Positions 46,534 through 57,300 are shown, counted from the first letter of the stretch. The stretch is 64,000 bases of DNA from JAFAGX01 sp963759875 (GCA_963759875.1 CAVXBB010000015.1:1-64000); one strand, 5' to 3'. Notes: generated by a model not told the origin, from the sequence alone. Numbers and translations: made by a program.

Positions 46534-47999
46534 TTAACTACGCTTCTTGCTCGCCTTCTTAGACGTTAACTTCACATCAGCTTTCATCAGCGCCATCAGT
46601 TTACTTACTGACCCCATCTTCTCCACATTCCAGATGGCATCTTTCAGCTTCTTTTGCGCTTTGGTCGTCAACACTCCTTCCGCCAGGGCCGCAAATTTCT
46701 CTTCAATCTCCGCATCGGTCAACGGATTTCGCGGATCGCCTTTCGGATAATCCAGCTGCTTGCTGTAACTGCTGCCGTCAGTCGTCATGATGTTCACAAC
46801 GACGCGCTGCAATGCTGGGAACACCTTCTCGATCTCCGGATCCGCTACCACTTCGACCTTTTTCAACTGCGCCCGGATCGTCGGATCCGTGATCTTTTCC
46901 ATGGTGAATTGAACAGGCGTAACCTGCCGTTCGGCGACAGCGGCCGCAATCACGTAAGGGAGTGAATGATCCGCCGTCTCTTTCGTGCGCGGATCATACT
47001 TGCTTGGATCGGAAAGGATATCGGCTGCTCTCGCCAGCGACCGAATCTGAATTTTCGTTACTTGCTCCGGTTTCAAATCATTCGACTTCACCAGATCGAG
47101 GACGGCCGAGATTGGCGTATGCGTGAGCGCCTCGGTAGGGAACGCTTTCATTCCGCACTGCGTGATCCGCCACGATTCACCCAGTCCCTCAGTCAAGACA
47201 TTCAGCTTCCATTCCGGCCCGAAACAGTGAGTCAGCCCTTCTTTTCCGTCAATCACATGCTCAGGACCGGTGTAACCTTTCTCGGCTAGCAACGCAGCCA
47301 GTACACCGCTCTGCGTAGCCAGCGGATCGACCGTGTTCTTCATCATGGTGAGCTTGCCGGCAGTCACGGCTCCCAGCGTGGCATGACGACTGGCGGAGAT
47401 TCCGATGGCGTGCTGGATCTGTTCCCATCCCAAATGCAGAGCACGCCCAGCAACGATTGGTGACACGAACGCGGTCAGCGTAGCGTGATGCCAGCCACGC
47501 TCGCGAATGCCCGGGAACGCTGCTTCGCAAAAGCGCATTTCAAATTCATGCCCGAGCACCAGACCAACGACCAGTTCTTTGCCATTGCTTTTGTTTCGTT
47601 CGCAGCAGGCCAAAGCTGCAGGAAAAATATCGGAAGGATGCGACGGATCTTGCTTCCAGTAAATGTCGTTGTAATCCATGCAGCGGATCATCAGCGCGTT
47701 GGCGAGTGACGCCGAGACCGGATCAATTCGTTTACCGGTACCAATCACCCCAGATGGCCCGCTCCCTGCGATTTCGTCGAGAACTTCGAGCGCAATCCTC
47801 ACATCGTGCTGCTGGTAACCACCGAGGGCGCAGCCAATGGAATCGAGCAGGAATCGTTTGGCTTGGTAGATCGCCTCTTGCGAGAGATGCTTGTATTCGA
47901 GCGCCAGCGGCCCACCGCGCCATTCTCGCGCGTGATGGTTTCTTTAATCGCAGCAGCTTCTTGCGGCGGACAAATTCTCTTCTTAGTTTCACCTTTCAC
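46534..47999 (-). CDS. MmgE/PrpD family protein (2-methylcitrate dehydratase-like), one frameshift near the N-terminus
   Basis: The family dehydrates 2-methylcitrate or related acids (others are cis-aconitate decarboxylases). Conserved segments are SASLANALMIRCMDYNDIYW, DPSHPSDIFPAALA, RGWHHATLTAFVSP, GAVTAGKLTMMKNTVDP, MKAFPTEALTHTPI and ETADHSLPYVIAAAVAERQVTP. The frame with the body opens at a GTG (47802), but the N-terminal helix (ALEYKHLSQEAIYQAKRFLLDSIGCALGG) continues upstream in it to about 47907. It then joins AAAIKETITRENGAVGRW in the frame of the HD gene if one missing G near 47904 is restored. The likely start is therefore near GTG 47999, but the border with the HD gene is unresolved. 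Also ends in a Lys/Ser-rich tail. Confidence 0.8.
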
Positions 48000-48542
48000 A
48001 TTCTTTGGATTCTTAAATGGCAAAAACGCCATGAAGTCGGCGTGATGCACGATGAACGCTTCGGTCGTGCGCTTCACCAGATCACCTTCCGCAGCGTGGG
48101 CTGCAATAATGTGGCAGACCTCATCGGGCACGCCGCATTCCAGAGCCAGAGCCACGCCGGTAAACGGATGTCGCAAAGCCTCGCCGCGCTCACTCTGCCG
48201 GCTCTTGCCGTCCGGCCCAATCTCGTATTCCAGCAGCTTGCCCACATCGGCCAGAATGGCGCCGGCAATGACCGTATCCATATTGATGGGCAATGCGCGT
48301 CCCATGAACTGCTGCATCGCTTCAGCGCTGCGCCGCGCGATGTGCACCACGCAACGTTTGTGCTCCATGAACGTGATAGGGCAATTCGGAACCAGCAGCG
48401 TGAATGGGATTTGATTCAGATCATCCGGTTTTAGCGTGCTGCGTTCCAGTGCTTTGATCCAGGTCTGCGTGACTTGCTCGCGCAACCGCGGCTGCTCGAT
48501 CCATTGAATCTCTGGCCACAACTTGGCGACCGCGTCTCGCAT
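47799..48542 (-). CDS. HD-domain protein (metal-site His replaced)
   Basis: An open frame of 247 residues. The HD-phosphohydrolase-like part is residues 1-180 (MEHKRCVVHIARRSAEAM, NMDTVIAGAILADVGKLLEYE, GEALRHPFTGVALALE, VCHIIAAHAAEGD, AFIVHHADFM). The usual HD pair appears as AD (ILADVGK): the metal-binding His is replaced, while the other His residues remain. Residues after about 181 (from about 48000 down) look like the N-terminus of the PrpD protein and not part of the HD fold. The true gene probably ends near 48010, or the two are fused. Top of the operon; 165 bases divergent from the alpha/beta hydrolase at 48708. Function in a carboxylate pathway is unknown. Confidence 0.7.
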   Translation of the reverse strand: MRDAVAKLWPEIQWIEQPRLREQVTQTWIKALERSTLKPDDLNQIPFTLLVPNCPITFMEHKRCVVHIARRSAEAMQQFMGRALPINMDTVIAGAILADVGKLLEYEIGPDGKSRQSERGEALRHPFTGVALALECGVPDEVCHIIAAHAAEGDLVKRTTEAFIVHHADFMAFLPFKNPKNVKGETKKRICPPQEAAAIKETITRENGAVGRWRSNTSISRKRRSTKPNDSCSIPLAAPSVVTSSTM

Positions 48543-48707
48543 TCCTGCCAGCCTCCTCGGAACATCACCAGCTTAGGCGCTTGCAAACAAATCGTCCAGC
48601 AAACGGGGCCAAACGGCTGTGACCAGCATCACCGACGATGCGGCTCCCGGTGCTGTTACAACCCGAACACTTGCTCCGTACGGCCTCGCCTATTACGATG
48701 AGCGGCT

Positions 48708-49718
48708 ATGAAACTACTTAGAACATTGTGCTTTTTCTGCGCATCATTATGTCTCCTTATTCCTGCGGCCGCGCAAACAGCCAAAGCCTCGAAGCCCACC
48801 GCCGCCGACGCTGTCTACCCAATTCGTGACGGCTTTGTTGACGCCAATGGAGTCATGATTTATTACCTGTCCACCGGGCGCGGCCAGCCGCTGATAATTC
48901 TGCATGGCGGCCCTGGCGCATCTCACGATTATTTTCTGCCTTACCTTCTGCCGCTCATCCGCCACTATCGAGTCATCTTTATTGACGAGCGCGGCTCAGG
49001 CCGCTCCCAGAAACTCGAAAATCCCTCCGGCTACACCATCGAGAACATGGTTGAGGACGTCGAAGCCGTTCGCCAAACATTGGGATTGGGCAAAATCAGC
49101 CTCCTCGGGCACTCTTACGGCGGTGCTCTCGCGCAAGCATACGCGCTCAAGTATCAGCGCAATGTCTCACATCTGATCCTCGCCAGCACTTGGTCGAGCA
49201 CGGTCGCAATGAATCAGGTTTTTGTGCGCATGAAGCAGAACATGACGCCCGAGTTGCGCGACCGCATTGATAAGCTCGAGGCTGAAGGGCTGTTTGGGCA
49301 TGGAAAGGATTACGAGAAAAACCGCTATACCAGCGACTACATGATTGCCGCCTGGGGCGAAGGCTATTTTCCGTACGTTTACCACAATCGTCCGGATCCC
49401 AACTACGATCCAATCGAGCAAGGGAAGACTAGCTGGGATCTCTATCGCCAAATGTGGGGTGAACACGGCGAATTCGTGATCGATGGAAACTTAAAGTCCG
49501 TGGAATACACGGATCGCCTGGCTGCAATCAAAATCCCAACTTTAATTGTCGTTGGCGACCATGACGAGTGCGATCCCTCTCTGTCGAAGACGATGCACCA
49601 GAAAATTGCCGGCTCGAAGCTCGTCGTTTTGCCTAGTTCAGGCCACATGACGTTTGTGGATCAGCCCCGAATGTTCATCGAAGCGGTGGACAAATTCTTG
49701 AGCTCGTCAGCTAAGTAA
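48708..49718 (+). CDS. Secreted proline iminopeptidase-like alpha/beta hydrolase
   Basis: 336 residues with a signal peptide (LCFFCASLCLLIPAAAQ). It has the proline-iminopeptidase type HGGPG oxyanion motif (66-70), DERGSGRS, the nucleophile elbow GHSYGG with Ser136, an acid in GDHDECDP and the catalytic His in SSGHMTFVD. Enzymes of this subgroup release N-terminal proline or hydrolyse small amides and esters; here it would act in the periplasm. ATG 48708 lies at the divergent promoter region shared with the HD gene. It ends 6 bases from the convergent hypothetical gene. The exact substrate is not clear. Confidence 0.88.
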   Translation: MKLLRTLCFFCASLCLLIPAAAQTAKASKPTAADAVYPIRDGFVDANGVMIYYLSTGRGQPLIILHGGPGASHDYFLPYLLPLIRHYRVIFIDERGSGRSQKLENPSGYTIENMVEDVEAVRQTLGLGKISLLGHSYGGALAQAYALKYQRNVSHLILASTWSSTVAMNQVFVRMKQNMTPELRDRIDKLEAEGLFGHGKDYEKNRYTSDYMIAAWGEGYFPYVYHNRPDPNYDPIEQGKTSWDLYRQMWGEHGEFVIDGNLKSVEYTDRLAAIKIPTLIVVGDHDECDPSLSKTMHQKIAGSKLVVLPSSGHMTFVDQPRMFIEAVDKFLSSSAK

Positions 49719-49723
49719 TGTAG

Positions 49724-50197
49724 CTACGTTCCAGTTTGTTCAAGGGCATCAGATTTATTCGGAAACAAGACTGGCTCGAGGATTAGCTTTCGCGCCTGTT
49801 CGTCCGTCAGCCGTTCGTCTGCAGAGTAGAGGTCCGCGCTCCGACCCCCATCGCGAATTGTGAGCACAGCGCCTTCGGGAACACCGGCCCTCCGGCCCTG
49901 CGATTGGTAGTCATAGCGGATCATCAACTCAGGAATTTCACCTGAGACCCGCACCGCGATCTCCGCTCCCGGATTCGCTATTCGACATTCGAATTCGGAT
50001 GGCTGTTCCAGCAAAGCTGTGCCGTTCAGATTGCGGAACTCTCGGATGTCCTGCGCGAAGCCCTGTAGCAATCGGTGCCAGCACTGCTGCGCCCGGATCT
50101 CCATTGTCGAATCAACTCCACCGCCGGGAGCACTTTCCTCGCTGCTGGCCTGTCCTTCTGCATCTGAGTTTTGCAGTTCTCGGGTGATCCAAGTCAT
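49724..50197 (-). CDS. Hypothetical acidic protein
   Basis: 157 residues with no family I recognise. The N-terminus (about 10-30) is Ser/Gly/Glu-rich and probably disordered. The middle has strand-like patterns (EFECRIANPGAEIAVRV, LMIRYDYQSQ, GAVLTIRDGG) ending in a helical ADERLTDEQARKLILEPVLF. There is no signal peptide or membrane helix. It converges with the iminopeptidase-like gene. Codon use is like its neighbours, so I consider it real. Confidence 0.6.
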   Translation of the reverse strand: MTWITRELQNSDAEGQASSEESAPGGGVDSTMEIRAQQCWHRLLQGFAQDIREFRNLNGTALLEQPSEFECRIANPGAEIAVRVSGEIPELMIRYDYQSQGRRAGVPEGAVLTIRDGGRSADLYSADERLTDEQARKLILEPVLFPNKSDALEQTGT

Positions 50198-50316
50198 ACT
50201 CTAATCTCGTGTGCCTGTGTGAGATGCGACATGGATACGACGGGTAGTCTGCCGATTGATCCAGGTTGGAAATAATCACGTACGCTCGCGCACACAGCTA
50301 GGAATTAGGCTGCGAT

Positions 50317-51027
50317 ATGAACTGCAATAGGAATATGGTTCGCCAACCAATAAGCCTCATTGCGACTGCGCTTCTGTCGCTTACGTTGTCCTGTCGTAAT
50401 GCTCCAGCTCAAGAGTTGGAGACTGGAATTCCTCCGCTATCGCTGCCCAACCAGACTTTGCCGAGGGCTTTCGTTCGCCAGCCATATCAAGTTCGGCTCC
50501 AGGCCCATGGTGGGTTGCCTCCTTTGAAATGGGAGATCACAGAGGGTTCGCTAGCTCCTGGCGTGGTTCTGCAAACCGACGGGGAATTGACCGGCACTCC
50601 GCAGCAAGCGGGCGAGTTCCCGTTTACCGTCACTGTCACTGACAGTGGGAGGCCTGCGCACCAGATCACGCATGAATTCGTTCTGACGGTGGTCTCTCCT
50701 CTTATGGCGCAGTGGCACCGCTATCCCAAGGTCAACGGGCAGCGACTGGAAGGATCGATCCTGGTGTCCAATCAGACCGACCACGATTTTGACTTGACCG
50801 TCATCGCAATGGCAGTCAATGAGATTGGCCGGGCCACGGCAATTGGCTACCAGCATTTCACTTTAACCAAGGGCACAGAAGGAATGGAGATTCCATTCGG
50901 CGACAATCTTCCTAACGGAAGCTATCAACTGAATGTTGACGTCGTGGGTGAGGTAATAGCTCTGAATTCAATTCACCGTGTGCGCCTGGTTCCCAAGGAG
51001 AGGTTTCAAATCCAGCAGGGGCCGTAA
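50317..51027 (+). CDS. Secreted Ig-like (He_PIG) protein, probable lipoprotein
   Basis: 236 residues. A signal with lipobox-like LTLSC (Cys26) is followed by a putative Ig domain of the He_PIG type: LPRAFVRQPYQVRLQAHGGLPPLKWEI is the typical opening (in two blocks), then LAPGVVLQTDGELTGTPQQAGEFPFTVTVTD. A second beta-rich domain without a recognised family follows (SILVSNQTDHDFDLTVIAMAV). Likely an extracytoplasmic adhesive or structural protein. It stands alone. Confidence 0.75.
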   Translation: MNCNRNMVRQPISLIATALLSLTLSCRNAPAQELETGIPPLSLPNQTLPRAFVRQPYQVRLQAHGGLPPLKWEITEGSLAPGVVLQTDGELTGTPQQAGEFPFTVTVTDSGRPAHQITHEFVLTVVSPLMAQWHRYPKVNGQRLEGSILVSNQTDHDFDLTVIAMAVNEIGRATAIGYQHFTLTKGTEGMEIPFGDNLPNGSYQLNVDVVGEVIALNSIHRVRLVPKERFQIQQGP

Positions 51028-51717
51028 AAGAAGTCGCAAGTAGATAGGACCTAAAAATTAAGAGTCCCGAGGTGGTGTTGGGATCATTCGTCTCGGCCAG
51101 TAGCTCGCTTTAGACCCTTGCTGACCTGCCTTCATCATCTCCTTGCGGATAACGATGCGCGATCTTTGCTCGGGCTCCGGGCTTACCGCCAACCGGATAA
51201 ACCAAACCAACGCCTCGGGACTCTATCCTGCCTTCAACAAATCTTCTTGTTCGCCTCGACCAGCGCTTTGCTATAGACCCTTGCTCGCCTTCCTCTTGTC
51301 ATCTTGCGATGCGAGAGGTGACTTCGCTTGAGCCCCGGACGCTGCACCAACCGGGAAAACTTCAGAAGCTGTCAAAGAACGATTATGTTTTTACTCTTTT
51401 TATTTTGGCAGTCAATGAAAATGCCGCGACTGTATCTGCTTGCAATTCAATCAAGTGCAGGCGTTCACAGGCATGTGCACCAAAAGTCGTGCATCGCATG
51501 CATTGAAAACCCAAATGGCACGGCCGCTTCTTGCGTGCGATTTTGGCCAAAATGACGCAGGTTAGTAGCATTGGCGGATCAGAACCAGTCCGTTGCGCCT
51601 GTGCAAATCTGCGAAATGCATCTCTAGTTCAGGCGTGATTTGCGAAGCCCCGGCTATCGCAGGGTACTGCGAAATCGCCCAGCCGCGATTACGTTTTCAA
51701 TTCAGGCACACGTTACA
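51028..51717. other. Intergenic region with a degenerate direct repeat
   Basis: About 690 bases with no convincing gene. TAGACCCTTGCT occurs at 51111-51122 and 51274-51285, and about 30 bases of looser similarity follow each copy, giving a degenerate repeat with a 163-base period. Short open frames here show no motif. Confidence 0.4.
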
Positions 51718-53260
51718 ATGCCCAGTTCACTACTGGAGGGTTGGTTGCGCAAAGTTTATTTACTCGCTGCGATTGTCCTTTTCGTTTCTGTAATCGCTGC
51801 CGCGCAATCGAAGCCGAGTGCCGAGGAGCGCACCAGCCGATACCTCGAATCGATCCGCCATCAGCCGTTACTGATGTTGGCATTTCTCCGTGAGATGCCC
51901 AAAGGCGGTGACCTGCATAATCATTTGACGGCGCGATCTATGCGGAAAGTTGGATTGATTTCGCGGCTGATAACAATCTATGCGTCGATCGCACCACATC
52001 GATCTTGATCGCGCCCCCTGCGATGCCTCCTGTGAGCACTTCACCAGCAAGCCTGCGGTGAGCTGTGCTTATCGCGATCAAGTTCTTTACAACTCCATGG
52101 TTGATGCGTGGTCAATGCGCAACTGGAATCCTGGCGAGGAATCCGCGCATGACCACTTCTTCGCCACGCTTCGATAAGTTCTTGCTCGCTTCGCAAAATC
52201 ATGAGGGAGATAAATTCGCCGATGCTGCTCCGCCAGGCTGCCGCAGACCATGTCGACTATGTAGAACTGATGCACACCGCCGACGGGTTCGAGGCAGCGC
52301 GCCTCGGCAGCAAGATCGGTTGGGACGATCACTTGCCGGAGTTGCGCGACAAGCTGCTCGCCGCCGGCCTGAAAGATATTGCCACAGCTACAAGCCAGAA
52401 GCTCGATGCCGATGAGACCAGAATGCGCTCGCGGCTGAAATGCGAAACGGCCGAAGCGGATCCTGGATGCGATGTCACGGTTCGTTACTTGTATCAGGTA
52501 CTGCGTGGCCTGCCTCCAGAATCGGTTTACGCACAGATACTGCTGGGATTCGAACTGGCCAGCTCCGATCCGCGCTTTGTGGGATTAAACCTCGTCATGC
52601 CGGAGGATTGGTATGTTCCCATGCACGATTTCGAGCTGCACATGAAGATGCTCGACTATCTTCACGAAGTCTATCCCAAGGTGCACATCAGCCTTCACGC
52701 GGGCGAGTTGGCATTCGGACTTGTACCGCCGCACGGAGTGACGTTTCACATTCGTGATTCGATCGAGCAAGGTCACGCCGAACGCATCGGCCACGGCGTT
52801 GACGTCATGAGTGAAGACCGATCCAATTGGCTTGCTTCGCGAAATGGCGCAGCGCAATATCTTGGTCGAAATTTGTCTCACCTCTAACGACCTGATTCTT
52901 GGCATCGCTGGAAACGACCATCCGTTTCCGATCTACATGAAATTTGGTGTTCCGGTCGCCCTCGCCACCGATGATGAAGGCGTCTCCCGTTCCGATATGA
53001 CTCACGAATATTTGCGCGCTGTCGAAACCTATGATTCGATCTCTTATCGCGATTTGAAGCGCATGGCGCGGCTCTCACTGGAGCACAGTTTTTTGCCCGG
53101 AGCGAGTTTATGGACAGACACGAAAATGTCCCGAATCGTCAGCGGATGTGCAACCTCGGCCACTGCACAAGCATGCGAGAAATTCATCAACAGAAGCGAG
53201 CGCGCAAAGGTCCAATGGAAGCTGGAAGAAGCGTCCGCGGCTTTTGAGAAGAAATATTAG
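51718..53260 (+). pseudogene. Secreted adenosine deaminase-like protein, broken by about five frameshifts
   Basis: Joining frames gives about 510 residues. It has a signal peptide (LLAAIVLFVSVIAAAQ), then the adenosine-deaminase metal barrel with KGGDLHNHLTG (HxH), VDYVELMHTADGFEA, KVHISLHAGELA (His, Glu), RIGHGVDV (His), VEICLTSND, and ALATDDEGVSRSDMTHEY (Asp-Asp). Adenosine deaminase hydrolyses adenosine to inosine; an exported form would process extracellular nucleosides. Frame changes lie near 51928, 52010, 52175, 52225 and 52850. Motifs on both sides of each break are intact, so error is more likely than decay. The next gene, a purine nucleoside phosphorylase, fits a purine-salvage pair. 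Confidence 0.78.
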
Positions 53261-53319
53261 GTGCGCAATTGGCATTTAGACCCACCACATACTTGGAACT
53301 TCAAGTAAGCATCGCCTGG

Positions 53320-53396
53320 CCAAATGCTAAATGCCAAATGCCAAATGCTGCATGCTGAATGCTGAATGCTGAGTCCTGACTGCTGAATGCTGAAAT
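53320..53396 (+). repeat. Heptanucleotide repeat array ending at the punA start
   Basis: Eleven 7-base units in phase (CCAAATG, CTAAATG, CCAAATG x2, CTGCATG, CTGAATG x2, CTGAGTC, CTGACTG, CTGAATG, CTGAAAT) run directly into the ATG at 53395. Most units end in ATG. No ribosome site is visible between the array and the start. Confidence 0.8.
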
Positions 53397-54239
53397 GACC
53401 GACTCTTTCACCCTTGCCGATTCTGCCGCAACGTTTCTGTTATCAGAAACCCCGCTGCGGCCCAAAATCGGCCTTGTGCTCGGCTCCGGCCTCGGCGCTT
53501 TCGCCGAGGAACTCACAGACGCCGTCCGCATCCACTACGCGCACATTCCTTCTTTTCCGCGTTCCACGGCGAGTTGGCCATTCCGGGCAGATGGTGATCG
53601 GTCATGCCTCCGGAATTCCGGTTGCGGTGATGCAGGGACGTGTTCATCTCTACGAAGGTTATTCACCCGCGGAGGTCGCATTTCCAACCCGCGTCCTGGC
53701 CCGCATGGGAATTCGCGCGCTCATCCTTACTAATGCTGCCGGCGGAATCAATCTCGAGTACAAGCAGGGCGCGCTGGTGGTCATTTCCGATCACATCAAT
53801 CTGCAGGGTCACAATCCTCTGGTCGGCCCGAATGACGAGCGCTTCGGTCCGCGCTTTCCAGATATGACTCAGGCCTATTACAAACCTTATCGCGATCTCA
53901 CGCTCGAATCCGCTCGCAAGCTAGGCAAGATCGTCTACCAAGGGGTGTACGCGGCCTTGCTTGGCCCGAGTTACGAAACGCCTGCTGAAATTCGTTATTT
54001 GCGCACCATCGGCGCCGATCTCGTCGGCATGTCCACTGTGCCGGAGGTGATTGTCGCCCGCCACATGGGCATCAAAGTTCTCGCGATTTCCTGCGTGACC
54101 AATATGGCCGCTGGTATTTTCGACAAACCTCTCGATCACCAGGAGGTGCTCGAAACCGACTGCGCGTGTGCAAGGAGACTTTGTCGCTCTGCTTAGGGCC
54201 GTCCTGCCCGGCATTGCTGAAGATGTAGACCCTCACTAA
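53395..54239 (+). CDS. punA: Purine nucleoside phosphorylase (two frameshifts)
   Basis: PNP splits inosine and guanosine with phosphate in the cytoplasm. Family marks are LVLGSGLGAFAEE (phosphate loop), VMQGRVHLYEGYSPAEV, LTNAAGGIN, LLGPSYETPAEIRYLRTIGADLVGMSTVPE and SCVTNMAAGI. A frame change near 53570 (after IPSFPRST) moves to the longer open frame (53414-54196). A second near 54157 restores the true C-terminus (QGDFVALLRAVLPGIAEDVDPH), with a stop at 54237-54239. Restored length about 280, as expected. It follows the adenosine deaminase gene, and a strong terminator comes right after. Start ATG 53395 sits at the end of a heptamer repeat. Confidence 0.88.
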
Positions 54240-54245
54240 ACTGTA

Positions 54246-54274
54246 GCGCGGACACTCCTGTCCGCGCATTTTTT
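54246..54274 (+). terminator. Rho-independent terminator
   Basis: A perfect 8-base stem GCGCGGAC / GTCCGCGC with a 6-base loop, followed by A and six Ts. It starts 7 bases after the stop of the purine nucleoside phosphorylase gene. It lies between convergent genes; the T-run fits the plus-strand transcript. Confidence 0.85.
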
Positions 54275-54317
54275 GACCCGAGCACAATCTATGTAGACAC
54301 GGAGTTAGCTAGGTCTT

Positions 54318-57300
54318 TTAGAAGATCATCTTCGCGGCTAACTGAATCACCCTTGGCCCACCGCTGCCCAAGCCGGGATTCGTCTGCGCTTGATCCGGAG
54401 TTTGCGTTATCAATCCTTGTCCCGACTGCCCCGGAACCACAAACCAGTTCGGCAGCGCAAAATTGGGATGATTCAAGATATTGAAAAACTCCGCTCGCAA
54501 TTGCAGGCTCACCTGCTCAGTAATTGGCGTGCTCTTGCTCACTGCGAAATCGAGATTCCAGAAGCGCGGCCCATAAATTGAATTACGGCCGAGGTCACCA
54601 AACGTGCCAAACGGCGGATTCGAAAAAGCCGCGCCATTCAAATATCCGGTCGTATCCGGCGACGACTCCCAATTCGGATTGATCGGATTCACCCCCGGAA
54701 CAATATTCGGCCGCTGATGAAAATTGGATGGAGTAGGATATACGCTGCTGTTCGCCCCGCTTGTGTCATTGGAATTGACAATCGGAACCGGACGCCCGCT
54801 CAGTGCGGTGAAAATCGTGTTGAATTGCCACCCGTCGGCCAGTCGCTGCGGACCACGGAATCGCGGAACCTGGTACGTAAATGCCGCCGTGAAGCGATGA
54901 CGATTATCGAAATTGGAAGGTCCGTGTTCGGCCTTCAGATCGTTCGAATTCTGCGGCAATGCCACAGTTGAAAAGTTGTAATCGATTCCATCCGACGCGT
55001 CGTCCAGCGATTTGGAAAACGTGTAGCCCGCGAATCCCGACACGCCATGCGAACCCTGTACTCGCAGAGTGGCTTGCAGCGCGTTGTAGGTCGACGAACT
55101 GATGGTCGCGAACTCATCCATAAAGCCGTAATTCGGATTCGGACGGTTTCCATTGATATCAGGCTGGTTCGCATCCAGCAAGCGATCCAGCTTGGTTCCT
55201 TTGCTGCCTACATATCCCAACTGTAAGGCCACATTTTTCGCCATTTCCTGCTGCACGTTGAAATTCCAGTTCTGGCTGTAGGGCGTCACCAGATTTCGTG
55301 GAGTAAAAAATATGTCAGAACCTTGGAGCGGATACGGCCCAGCCGGAACTGTAAACACCGGAACATTGACGCCGGGATTACTGAATGCGCTCTGGTTGTA
55401 ATTGTTCGCCAACGAGACAACCGGTTTCGGACCAAGTGGTGGCGTGACTAGCCCGGCGTCATTGGTAAAGTTCGCGATCATGAGGTCTTGCGGAATGTAA
55501 TCGTAATAAAGCCCATATCCGGCGCGAATGATCGTCCGCTTAATCGGGTTCCACGCAAACCCGAAACGTGGTCCGAAATTATTCAGATCGCGGTTATACG
55601 CACTGTTCACTCCGCCCGTCCCAAGCATGTGAAGCACTCCATCCGTGCCGAGATTTGCAAGAATGTTGTTCTTTTCGCTAATCGGGCCAAAATACTCCCA
55701 GCGCAGCCCCAAGTTAAGCGTCAGATGCGAGGTGGCGCGGAAATCATCCTGCACAAAATACGCCAGCCCATTGTTGAAAGTTTTCCGCTGCGTGTTGCCG
55801 GCATCGGCTGATGGAAAAGTGTTTCCCTGGTAGTAGCTGACGAGGGTCAACGCGCCGGAATCCGAGCAACCGGCCAGCGGCGATGCTTGAGTACACGGAG
55901 CGAGTGTAGTCGGATCCGCGGTGCTGAATGAGAATAGGCCGCGCTCCAGATTGTCATTGAAATTGTCTAGATGGCGCGGCGAAACTCGCCTCCAAATTTG
56001 ATGGTGTGCCGGCCGCTTCCCAGGTGAAGTTATCCAGAATCTGAAAGCTCTGACTGGTGCGCCCGCGCGGAACGCTGAAGGCAGTTGCACCCAGATTGTC
56101 GAAGGTGCCACCAAAATCAATTTCTGGCAACCCGAGTTTCCCCGTCCCAAAATCGATGCCTAAGCTTGAGGGATCGAAGTTCGCGTCCAGCGAACTGAAG
56201 GATGTCCGGTAACGGCTGTATCCGAAGCGAACTTCGTTCAACTTGTGACGCTCAGACTTGAAAGCAGACTTGCCGAAACCACCTGTACCCGCGTCGGCGA
56301 GGTTTGCGCAAACTCGGGCAGGCGCGATCCAGCTGCCAAATCCGCCCAGGCGCTCCGAACGGGAAAATTTGTTGGCTCTGGCGTACGCGTAGCGTGCCGG
56401 AAAGGGTCTCGCGATCATTGAACTGATGGTCAATCTTGGCGATCAGGTTATCCACGTTGTTGCTGTCGTGCACAACGCCAGGAAACAGTCCACTTGTGCT
56501 GGCCGGAAAAAACTTCGTCAGAATGCTGGTGAGCGCAGGACTTGCCGGCGTCCCCGATGCCCTGCCATGATTGCTGGGCTTCTGAGATTTGCGTCTGAGT
56601 GGGAACCAGAAGGGAAAAGTCGGAACCAACCTGCTCGCGTTGTCCTTCATAGGCTCCGAAGAAAAAAGTTTTATCTTTCACGATCGGCCCGCCCAACGGA
56701 AGCTCCGAACTGATTGTTGCGGAACGCAGTTTTCGGGTTGGCATCGCCGGATGAATCAACCACGCGGTTGAAATAATTGCGCGCATCAAACAGATCATTA
56801 CGAAGAAATTCGAAAGCGCTGAACCGTGAAACTGATTGGTTCCGGACCTGGTGATGATGTTAATCACGGAGCCGCTGTTGCGGCCGTATTCCGCGCGAAA
56901 CTGCGATTGCAGATTGAACTCCTGAATGGCATCAATGGGCAGCAACGACGCGGGTGCGCCCCCGATGCCGGTCTGGTTCAAAGCCGAGTTATTGAAGAAG
57001 GGATCGTTGTTATCGGTGCCGTCGAGCAGTGTAGTTGTTCGAGCGATCACGGTTGCCGTTAATGTTGAATTGTCCAAAGCCACCTTGCGACCGCTGCGAC
57101 GCCGGAGGGATCGACCGTTGCTCCCGGCGACCAGCGCCACCAATTTGCCGAAATCGCGGCCATTGAGCGGAAGATCCGCAACCAGCTTTCTGTTCCACGA
57201 CTTCGCTCAGCACATCGTGGCTGTTCATCGATGACCGGGGCCTCTTCCGTCACTGTTAATTGCTCCGGCATGTTTTTCCAGCTTGCGTGAGATCGAAATC

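Noticed and set aside
53320..53396. CRISPR array
   Set aside because: The repeats are contiguous 7-mers with no spacers; it is a simple tandem repeat.
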